NCBI GenBank assembly: GCA_018610095.1
Contig: JAHEOB010000165.1
Location: 1-6,675 of the forward strand
Direction of reading: 5' to 3'
DNA length: 6,675 nt
From: Halothece sp. MAG
GTDB lineage: Bacteria > Cyanobacteriota > Cyanobacteriia > Cyanobacteriales > Rubidibacteraceae
In this document: one piece after another, positions 1 through 4,443 of the stretch
Numbering within the stretch: position 1 is the stretch's first letter
Layout of the letters: each line of letters opens with the position of its first letter
Notes under the pieces: model-generated
What the model was told of the DNA's origin: nothing
The model's database searches: none
What the model saw: only the letters and a program-made list of their open reading frames with translations
Translations under genes and position numbers: made by a program

Positions 1-1
1 A

Positions 2-514
2 GATATTCTGGTTCACTCCCTTGCCTTTGCAGGGAAAGAAGAACTTTCAGGAGAGTTTAGTCAAACCTCACGAGAAGGGTTTAACCAAGCCTTGGAGATT
101 AGTACCTACTCTCTTACCCGTTTAGCGCAAGCAGCCAAACCTCTGATGAATGATGGCGGTAGCATTGTTACCCTGACCTATCTAGGTGGAGAACGGGTGG
201 TGCCCAACTATAATGTGATGGGCATTGCCAAAGCGGGATTAGAAATGAGTGTTCGTTATTTAGCTGCGGAACTAGGAGAACACAATATCCGAGTTAATGC
301 CATATCAGCCGGCCCGATTCGCACCTTAGCGTCTTCTGCGGTGGGAGGAATTTTAGAAATGATTCGTCACGTGGAAGAAACTGCTCCCTTGAAACGAACT
401 GTTACCCAAACCGAAGTGGGCAATGCTGCAACCTTTTTGTGTAGTGATCTTGCCAGTGGCGTAACGGGACAGATATTATTTGTGGATTCGGGATATAACA
501 TTATGGGGATGTAA
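2..514 (+). CDS. fabI: Enoyl-[acyl-carrier-protein] reductase (NADH) FabI, 5'-truncated by window edge
   Basis: FabI catalyses the last step of each type II fatty acid elongation cycle, reducing enoyl-ACP to acyl-ACP with NADH in the cytoplasm. The open frame runs from base 2, beginning DILVHSLAFAG, so about 85-90 N-terminal residues, including the Gly-rich nucleotide-binding start of the Rossmann fold, lie outside the window. Of the 170 residues visible, the FabI-type active site is clear: Tyr60, then PNYNVMGIAK with catalytic Tyr70 and Lys77 (Y-x6-K). Tyr60 and Tyr70 are ten residues apart, like Tyr146 and Tyr156 of E. coli FabI. RVNAISAGPIRTLA and FLCSDLASGVTG are further FabI-specific stretches. 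The C-terminus ends shortly after VDSGYNI, lacking the longer E. coli tail. A TTG at 92 is an internal Leu codon, not a start. hisB follows after 22 bp, suggesting one transcript. Identification is very secure. Confidence 0.97.
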   Translation, partial: DILVHSLAFAGKEELSGEFSQTSREGFNQALEISTYSLTRLAQAAKPLMNDGGSIVTLTYLGGERVVPNYNVMGIAKAGLEMSVRYLAAELGEHNIRVNAISAGPIRTLASSAVGGILEMIRHVEETAPLKRTVTQTEVGNAATFLCSDLASGVTGQILFVDSGYNIMGM

Positions 515-524
515 GTTATTAAAC

Positions 525-530
525 GAGGAA
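525..530 (+). promoter_or_regulatory. Ribosome binding site of hisB
   Basis: GAGGAA lies 6 nt before the ATG at 537. It decides the hisB start against the longer open frame beginning at a TTG at 480, which would overlap the end of fabI. Confidence 0.75.
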
Positions 531-536
531 CGTCAT

Positions 537-1157
537 ATGCAAATTTCCGATCATGCTCTGACCACCTCCCCTCGGACTGCCTCTATCTCTCGTACCACAG
601 GAGAAACGGATGTCGCTGTCACCCTAAACCTTGATGGAGAAGGGAACTGTGATGCCGATACAGGGATTCCTTTTTTAGATCATATGCTGGCTCAACTCGC
701 CTCCCATGGTTTATTTGATTTAGAAGTGAAAGCCACAGGGGATACCGAAATTGATGATCACCATACCAATGAAGACGTTGGGATCACATTAGGACAAGCC
801 TTTGCTCAAGCCTTGCGCGATCGCAAAGGGATTCAACGCTTTGGGAATTTCCTTGCCCCTCTTGATGAAGCCTTAATTCAAGTCGCATTGGATTTTTCAG
901 GACGACCCCATCTCAGTTATGGTTTAACCATTCCCACCCAACGTGTCGGAACTTACGATACGCAACTGGTAAGAGAATTTTTCGTTGCCTTGGTCAATCA
1001 TAGTGAAATGACCCTTCATATTCGTCAATTGGATGGGATTAATTCTCACCATATTATCGAGGCAACCTTTAAAGCGTTTGCCCGAGCTTGTCGTAGTGCT
1101 GTTGAAATTGATCCCCGTCGTGCTAGTCATGTTCCCAGTTCCAAAGGAGTTTTATGA
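537..1157 (+). CDS. hisB: Imidazoleglycerol-phosphate dehydratase HisB
   Basis: HisB dehydrates imidazole glycerol phosphate to imidazole acetol phosphate in histidine synthesis (cytoplasm, Mn-dependent, normally a 24-mer). The 206-residue product is the usual length of the monofunctional enzyme, with no fused histidinol-phosphatase domain. Family signatures are intact: GIPFLDHML (43-51), the metal-binding DDHHTNED (73-80), SGRPHLSYG (121-129), and the second metal-binding motif NSHHIIEATFKA (169-180), which repeats the His-His-x-x-Glu pattern of the first. It ends PSSKGVL, a typical family C-terminus. The ATG at 537 is chosen for its GAGGAA site 6 nt upstream and because residue counts then fit the family. 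It sits 22 bp after fabI, and its TGA overlaps the start of the next gene (ATGA), so the three genes are probably co-transcribed. No truncation or missing residue is seen. Confidence 0.97.
   Translation: MQISDHALTTSPRTASISRTTGETDVAVTLNLDGEGNCDADTGIPFLDHMLAQLASHGLFDLEVKATGDTEIDDHHTNEDVGITLGQAFAQALRDRKGIQRFGNFLAPLDEALIQVALDFSGRPHLSYGLTIPTQRVGTYDTQLVREFFVALVNHSEMTLHIRQLDGINSHHIIEATFKAFARACRSAVEIDPRRASHVPSSKGVL
817..824. repeat. HIP1 octamer (GCGATCGC)
   Basis: Perfect copy of the highly iterated palindrome that is abundant in many cyanobacterial genomes. It lies within hisB and is useful as a taxonomic marker. Confidence 0.85.
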
Positions 1158-1816
1158 ATTCTACCCCTAGTTCTTCTCTGGATTTACTAACTGCCATTCA
1201 GCAACGCCGTGCTGCTCGTGCCTTTAGCAGTGAGCCCATTCCTGAGGAAACCTTCAAAGCCATTTTACGTTTAGGGATGCAAGCCCCTTCGGGGTTTAAT
1301 TTGCAACCTTGGCGATTTGTGGTAGTACGGAATTCCCAAAATAAAGCCAAACTCAAAGAATGTGCCTTTAATCAAAGACAGGTGGAGCAAGCCCCGATTG
1401 TCTTAATTTGTTGCGGCGATCGCGCTGCAGTCAACTCTGATAATATTGAATCTGTCATTCGCCTTGGGGAACAACACCAAGCAGTCAATGACGATTATGC
1501 TAACTACATGCGTAATACCATCCCTAGCTTTGTCGAGAATGCCCCAAACTTTAGCAATCTAGAAGTTTGGACGAATCGTCATACCATGTTAGCCGTCTCG
1601 CAGATGATGGTGGTTGCGAAAAGTTTTGGTGTTGATAGTTGCCCCATGGAAGGATTTGTTGCAAGCCAAGTCAAAGATGCTTTTAAGATTCCCGATCAGG
1701 TAGATGTTTGCTGTTTATTAGCCCTAGGCTATGCTGCTGAACCTTACAAAGCGTATGGTGGACGATTTGAGTTGAACCAAGTCTGTTTTGAAGAAGAATA
1801 TGGCTCAGGAGGTTAA
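1154..1816 (+). CDS. Nitroreductase-family FMN oxidoreductase
   Basis: Predicted FMN-dependent NAD(P)H oxidoreductase of the nitroreductase fold, 220 residues, a normal length for the single-domain family and probably a cytoplasmic homodimer. The N-terminal FMN-phosphate-binding pattern is visible as RRAARAFSSEPI (18-29), followed by the flavin-binding loop APSGFNLQPWRFVVV (44-58). The central helix AVSQMMVVAKSFGVDSCPMEGF and the late LLALGYAAEP strand and turn are also typical. The physiological substrate cannot be told from sequence; family members reduce nitroaromatics, quinones or flavins, or act in specific biosynthetic steps. The start is firm: AAAGGAG (1143-1149) lies 4 nt before the ATG, and the ATG overlaps the hisB stop as ATGA, implying translational coupling. 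No terminator is evident directly after its stop. Confidence 0.9.
   Translation: MNSTPSSSLDLLTAIQQRRAARAFSSEPIPEETFKAILRLGMQAPSGFNLQPWRFVVVRNSQNKAKLKECAFNQRQVEQAPIVLICCGDRAAVNSDNIESVIRLGEQHQAVNDDYANYMRNTIPSFVENAPNFSNLEVWTNRHTMLAVSQMMVVAKSFGVDSCPMEGFVASQVKDAFKIPDQVDVCCLLALGYAAEPYKAYGGRFELNQVCFEEEYGSGG
1416..1423. repeat. HIP1 octamer (GCGATCGC)
   Basis: Second perfect copy, within the nitroreductase gene. Confidence 0.85.
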
Positions 1817-2002
1817 ATCCATATCTATGTCTTAGGTAGTGATTTCCGTACTTGCTGGGGAAAATCCTTGCTAAAGGCATCTCCATTGCGCTATTAATTG
1901 AGAAGATACTTCTTAGCGTTGAATGTCTCTGCGAGAATTAGCAATTGCAACGTAAGAAGTGACCGCCGTCGAGTATTTGAACAATTTATTGCAAGCGAAT
2001 TT
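1817..2002 (+). other. Spacer with a broken small reading frame and weak promoter-like boxes
   Basis: This 186-bp stretch separates the fabI operon from the DUF4327-like gene. A frame opens at ATG 1923 (MSLRELAIAT), stops at TAA 1953-1955, then continues in the same frame as EVTAVEYLNNLLQANL and stops at TGA 2004-2006, overlapping the next ATG as ATGA. No Shine-Dalgarno site precedes it, so it is either chance or a decayed coupled gene. TTGCTA (1868-1873) and TATTAA (1892-1897), spaced 18 bp, are a 4/6 plus 4/6 match to a sigma-70-type promoter that could serve the downstream gene. No hairpin with a T-run ends the upstream operon here. Confidence 0.3.
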
Positions 2003-2221
2003 ATGACTAAGCAAGTAGCTCACCCCATGGTGAAGTTGCAACGCCAAGTAGAGTCTTTAGTGAATTCTAAAGTGCTTAAACCCACCGATAGCATATGGAA
2101 AATCGCCCTTCTCTACGGTGATGAATGGTCTTACTGGAAAAGCGAACTGATGGATTTTGGGTTTTCCATGCAAGACCCTGTTCAAGACCTAATTGCTGTT
2201 GAAGAATGGGAAGATGAATAA
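2003..2221 (+). CDS. Small DUF4327-like cyanobacterial protein
   Basis: Predicted 72-residue soluble protein of unknown function. From memory its pattern matches the small, cyanobacterium-restricted DUF4327 family: a start near HPMVKLQRQV (7-16), then IWKIALLYGDEW (31-42), YWKSEL (44-49), FGFSMQDPVQDLIAVEEW (52-69) and an acidic tail (EEWEDE). It is rich in Trp and acidic residues near the C-terminus and has no membrane segment or signal peptide. The frame is open back to a TTG at 1898, but the extra residues (LRRYFLALNV...) do not look like the family, so the ATG at 2003 is preferred. No clear ribosome binding site precedes it, which is not rare in cyanobacteria. It is probably a single-gene unit ended by the terminator at 2350-2387. 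Function cannot be inferred. The family call should be confirmed by a profile search. Confidence 0.75.
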   Translation: MTKQVAHPMVKLQRQVESLVNSKVLKPTDSIWKIALLYGDEWSYWKSELMDFGFSMQDPVQDLIAVEEWEDE

Positions 2222-2242
2222 AGAATGGTGTGTTGATGAAGT

Positions 2243-2288
2243 GCTTGTTGGGCTAGATACTCATCCGTAGTTCAAGCCTAACATAAGC
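2243..2288 (+). repeat. Imperfect inverted repeat after the DUF4327-like gene
   Basis: GCTTGTTGGGCT (2243-2254) pairs with AGCCTAACATAAGC (2275-2288), giving 12 pairs including one G-U with a 2-nt bulge on the 3' arm and a 20-nt loop. There is no T-run after it, so it is not a simple terminator. It may be a 3'-UTR structure or a decayed copy of a dispersed intergenic hairpin repeat. Confidence 0.5.
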
Positions 2289-2295
2289 TCAAATT

Positions 2296-2318
2296 GCTTT
2301 CGTTTAAAGGACGAGAGC
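2296..2318 (+). repeat. Second small hairpin in the same 3' region
   Basis: GCTTTCGT (2296-2303) pairs with ACGAGAGC (2311-2318) over 8 positions with one G-U and a 7-nt loop. A five-T run follows only about 12 nt further on, so it is a poor terminator by itself. Confidence 0.4.
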
Positions 2319-2349
2319 TGTCAAATCTGTTTTTGATTGATTATCTTAT

Positions 2350-2387
2350 CCAGGTGTCAACGCCAGCACCTGGCTCTATTTTTTTTT
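2350..2387 (+). terminator. Rho-independent terminator
   Basis: CCAGGTG (2350-2356) and CACCTGG (2367-2373) form a perfect 7-bp stem with a 10-nt loop, followed after CTCTA by nine Ts (2379-2387). The T-run lies on the 3' side only for + strand transcripts, so it most likely ends the DUF4327-like transcript, 128 nt after that gene's stop. It lies directly beside the 3' end of the opposing gene remnant. Confidence 0.8.
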
Positions 2388-2389
2388 GA

Positions 2390-2572
2390 TTACTTGGAGG
2401 GACTAATTTTCCACTCACCATCTTCTTTGACTAAATTAGCGGTTTCAGTTCGTTCCGTTCCATCTTCGTGGGTAATGGTGTAAGTAACAGTTGCAGTATC
2501 ACCATCAATTTCTTCCTCCTCAATCGTAATGGTGCTTCCCTCTAACTCCTCTGACCATCTAAGAAATGCCAC
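2390..2572 (-). pseudogene. C-terminal remnant of a DUF4878-like protein
   Basis: The 60-codon open stretch (GTG at 2572, stop TAA at 2390-2392) resembles the final beta-strands of DUF4878-like, NTF2-fold proteins, which are often exported lipoproteins: EIDGDTATVTYTITHEDGT, then ETANLVKEDGEWKI. In this family these strands come after roughly 60-100 residues carrying a signal peptide and helices. None of that is present here: an in-frame TAA lies one codon before the GTG, and the other two - strand frames upstream do not supply the missing part. There is no ribosome binding site at the GTG. I therefore read it as the 3' end of a gene whose 5' part was lost or replaced. It could instead be an expressed short protein starting at the GTG. 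Its upstream neighbour on the same strand is the pentapeptide gene, 168 bp away. Confidence 0.5.
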
Positions 2573-2688
2573 TCTTTAATTTACTATTTCCCACCATATT
2601 CATTGTCAGGTGATAATAGCGCATTAATCTCCACGGAATCATTAATGATTTGATTCTAAAGTTAGCATAAGCTCGCCATCTTAAATGC
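2555..2688. repeat. Imperfect direct repeat flanking the segment upstream of the gene remnant
   Basis: CCATCT-aag-AAATGC (2555-2569) and CCATCT-t-AAATGC (2676-2688) share 12 bases around a spacer of 3 or 1 nt. The first copy lies at the very start of the DUF4878-like remnant, where the reading frame breaks. This could mark a recombination or insertion junction, but a chance match is possible. Confidence 0.35.
2637..2650. repeat. 14-bp perfect palindrome
   Basis: AATCATTAATGATT is identical on both strands. An alternative pairing, GAATCA (2636-2641) with TGATTC (2651-2656), overlaps it. It lies in non-coding DNA between the pentapeptide gene and the gene remnant. It could be a protein-binding site or part of a decayed mobile element; no evidence favours one. 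Confidence 0.5.
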
Positions 2689-2699
2689 GACATGGGGAG

Positions 2700-2728
2700 T
2701 CCCGTTATAGTCGCTAGACTTAACGGGA
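2700..2728. repeat. Strong hairpin-forming inverted repeat
   Basis: TCCCGTTA (2700-2707) pairs perfectly with TAACGGGA (2721-2728). Inside, after one bulged T (2708), AGTC (2709-2712) pairs with GACT (2717-2720) around a GCTA tetraloop, giving 12 bp in 29 nt. It starts 12 bp past the 3' end of the pentapeptide gene but has no T-run on either side, so it is a poor terminator. Such palindromes are typical of the ends of IS200/IS605-type elements and their short non-autonomous derivatives, which is one possible origin. Confidence 0.6.
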
Positions 2729-2740
2729 GAGTATCAAGCA

Positions 2741-3253
2741 TTATTCGCGACACCCTAAACTCTCTTTTGTTGCCACCCCTGTTTCAGGATTAACCCCTTC
2801 TGCTCGCTCACATAATAATTTGGCTTGAAAGCGCTCAAGAATGGCATCAGTAAAATCTGCCCCAGTAATTTTGGTTTTTTCAAACGTTGTTCCTGTCATG
2901 ACTGTTTCATGTAAAACCGCATTGCTTAAATCAGCACCATTTAAATTTACCCGATCCATTAACGCGCCACTTAAATTGGTATCAGATAAATCCGCATCAG
3001 CTAACGTTGCTTTGGTAAACATGGCATTTTCTAAATCAGAACCACTAAAATTGGTGCGACGGGCTTGGGCAGCAGCAAATACTGCCCCCACTAAATCAAG
3101 GTTAGAAAAGTCTCGCTCTGAAACGACAGTATGAGTATAATTAACCTTTTTATCTTGCCCCACTGCTGGTTGAGCATCAAATAAAATCCACATTCCCGCT
3201 AACAGAAATGCAATCACTAAATATAACAGTCGTTTAAGTATTCTTGTCACCAT
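2741..3253 (-). CDS. Exported pentapeptide-repeat protein, probably thylakoid lumen or periplasm
   Basis: Predicted 170-residue secreted pentapeptide-repeat protein of unknown biochemical role. The N-terminus is a signal sequence: positive residues (R4, K7, R8), a hydrophobic core at 9-25, then a plausible cleavage near QPAVG-QD (28-34). From about residue 49 a Leu, Phe, Met or Ile falls on nearly every fifth position up to 139 (F49, L54, F59, F69, L74 ... F134, L139), with A(D/N)LS and GAD steps before them. This predicts about 18 repeats, some four and a half turns of right-handed beta-helix. A C-terminal tail after the helix (LLCERAEGVNPETG ... GCRE) holds the only two cysteines, C148 and C168, which could form a disulfide; from memory, lumenal pentapeptide proteins of cyanobacteria and chloroplasts have a similar tail. 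Start ATG at 3253; no clear Shine-Dalgarno site. The gene diverges from manC. Confidence 0.88.
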   Translation of the reverse strand: MVTRILKRLLYLVIAFLLAGMWILFDAQPAVGQDKKVNYTHTVVSERDFSNLDLVGAVFAAAQARRTNFSGSDLENAMFTKATLADADLSDTNLSGALMDRVNLNGADLSNAVLHETVMTGTTFEKTKITGADFTDAILERFQAKLLCERAEGVNPETGVATKESLGCRE

Positions 3254-3275
3254 AATTTTCTAAAATTAGTTATGG

Positions 3276-3303
3276 TTGGCTCATTTTATCAAGTCTCTAT
3301 TAT
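3276..3303 (+). promoter_or_regulatory. Candidate sigma-70-type promoter for manC
   Basis: TTGGCT (3276-3281, 4/6 match to the -35 consensus) and TATTAT (3298-3303, 5/6 match to the -10) are separated by 16 bp. Transcription would begin near 3310, about 35 nt before the preferred manC start at 3345. This excludes the upstream TTG at 3276 as a start if the promoter is real. Confidence 0.45.
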
Positions 3304-3327
3304 CCCTTAAAATCAATACAGACTCAA
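3299..3327 (-). promoter_or_regulatory. Candidate sigma-70-type promoter for the pentapeptide-repeat gene
   Basis: Read on the - strand, TTGAGT (3327-3322, 4/6) and GATAAT (3304-3299, 5/6) are separated by 17 bp. The start would be near 3292, leaving a leader of roughly 39 nt before the ATG at 3253. Its -10 overlaps the -10 of the opposing manC candidate. Confidence 0.5.
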
Positions 3328-3344
3328 TGCATAATGCTTTGGCT

Positions 3345-4406
3345 ATGACGCATTCCATTATTCCCGTTATTCTCGCTGGTGGTAAAGGGGAACGCTTTTG
3401 GCCAGTGAGTCGTCAACAACGCCCCAAACAATTGTTATCTCTGGATGGTAGTGGCACCACACTTTTACAATCCACTGCTAATCGTGTCTTAAGGTTAACT
3501 ACGGGTTGGGATAAAATTTGGGTGATCACCTCACAAATCCTTGCTTCTCAAGTTCAACAACAACTCCCACAACTCCCTCCCGAAAATTGCTTAGTGGAAC
3601 CGCAAGGAAAAGATACTGCCCCGGCAGTGGCATGGGCTAGTCTTGAAATTGCTAAACGTTACGGAGAAGATGCTTTGATAGGCTTTTTCCCTGCCGATCA
3701 TTGGATTGGGGATATGGCGAGCTTTGAACAGACGATCGCGGCTGCAGTGGAATTAGCCCAGACAGAAAAGGCAATTGTCACTCTCGGGATGAAACCCACT
3801 TATCCAGCAACAGGGTATGGTTATATTGAACAGGGAAGCGATACGGGAACCTATCAAGGCTTAGCCACTTATCGCGTCACTCGTTTTACCGAAAAACCAG
3901 ATTACCCAACCGCCCAGTCTTTTATTGATAGCCAACGGTTTAGTTGGAATAGTGGGATGTTTATCTTTCGCGCGGGAGTGGTGCTACAGGAGTTGCAACA
4001 ATATGCCCCCGATATTGTCACCCCTCTACAGGAGAAGGGAATAACTGCCTATGGGGAGTTGCCCAAAAATAGCATTGATTATGCCTTAATGGAGAAAACC
4101 CAACTGGCTTATGTCATTCCCAGTGAGTTTGGTTGGGATGATTTAGGAGACTGGAATGCACTAGAGCGATTATTGAAAGGGGATCAGGATAATGTGGCAA
4201 TTGGAAACCATGTCGGAATGGAGACAACAGGGTCAATTATTTATAATTCTGATTCCCAAGAAGTGGTGGTGACATTGGGATTAGAAGATGTGGTGATTGT
4301 GCGCGATCGCGCTGTTACCTTCGTTGCTAAAAAAGACCGCACTCAGCAAATTAAACAACTTCTTAAACAATTACAAGCAGACAATCGCTTCGACGAACTG
4401 TTATAA
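3345..4406 (+). CDS. manC: Mannose-1-phosphate guanylyltransferase (GDP-mannose pyrophosphorylase)
   Basis: Makes GDP-mannose from mannose-1-phosphate and GTP in the cytoplasm, supplying mannose and fucose for polysaccharides and glycans. With the ATG at 3345 the product is 353 residues, the length of the short form lacking the C-terminal phosphomannose isomerase domain. The nucleotidyltransferase signature is complete: LAGGKGERFWPVSR (10-23) with PKQ (27-29), VEPQGKDTAPA (84-94), FFPADHW (114-120, Asp118 as likely metal ligand), FTEKP (181-185), WNSGMFIF (201-208), SIDYALMEK (243-251) and GWDDLGDW (263-270). Upstream in-frame starts exist at TTG 3276 and ATG 3327; 3345 is preferred because the conserved fold begins at SIIPVILAGG and the other two fall in promoter-like sequence. 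No clear ribosome binding site is seen. The ubiB-family gene follows at once. The symbol is by family similarity; its role in this cell is inferred. Confidence 0.93.
   Translation: MTHSIIPVILAGGKGERFWPVSRQQRPKQLLSLDGSGTTLLQSTANRVLRLTTGWDKIWVITSQILASQVQQQLPQLPPENCLVEPQGKDTAPAVAWASLEIAKRYGEDALIGFFPADHWIGDMASFEQTIAAAVELAQTEKAIVTLGMKPTYPATGYGYIEQGSDTGTYQGLATYRVTRFTEKPDYPTAQSFIDSQRFSWNSGMFIFRAGVVLQELQQYAPDIVTPLQEKGITAYGELPKNSIDYALMEKTQLAYVIPSEFGWDDLGDWNALERLLKGDQDNVAIGNHVGMETTGSIIYNSDSQEVVVTLGLEDVVIVRDRAVTFVAKKDRTQQIKQLLKQLQADNRFDELL
4303..4310. repeat. HIP1 octamer (GCGATCGC)
   Basis: Third perfect copy, near the 3' end of manC. Confidence 0.85.
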
Positions 4407-4431
4407 GAGTGGAGTAACAAGAACACAACAC

Positions 4432-4435
4432 AAGG
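4432..4435 (+). promoter_or_regulatory. Probable ribosome binding site of the UbiB-family gene
   Basis: AAGG sits 8 nt before GTG 4444, the first standard start codon in frame after the end of manC. A stronger GGAG at 4411-4414 has no start codon in this frame at a suitable distance. Confidence 0.45.
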
Positions 4436-4443
4436 CAACAACT

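Noticed and set aside
924..1130. 68-codon - strand open frame within hisB
   Set aside because: It lies wholly opposite a complete conserved gene and has no ribosome binding site or recognisable motif.
1898..2002. Longer DUF4327-like protein starting at TTG 1898
   Set aside because: The added 35 residues do not look like the family, and the TTG overlaps a possible -10 box. ATG 2003 gives the expected length.
2241..2290. tRNA-like look (GTTCAAGCC) after the DUF4327-like gene
   Set aside because: No acceptor stem, D-arm or anticodon arm can be fitted around it. The bases are better explained by the imperfect inverted repeat.
2559..2753. 64-codon - strand open frame over the hairpin region, including a MSHLRWRAYANF stretch
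   Set aside because: It overlaps the pentapeptide 3' end, runs through the hairpin, has no ribosome binding site, and resembles no family I know.
2841..3134. 97-codon + strand open frame opposite the pentapeptide gene
   Set aside because: It is the antisense shadow of the repeats and shows the same five-residue periodicity. The - strand frame has the signal peptide and real repeat residues.
4297..4443. Longer UbiB-family protein starting inside manC
   Set aside because: It would overlap manC by 110 bp, the extra residues are in the shadow frame of manC, and family similarity begins near QNRGRQREIL.
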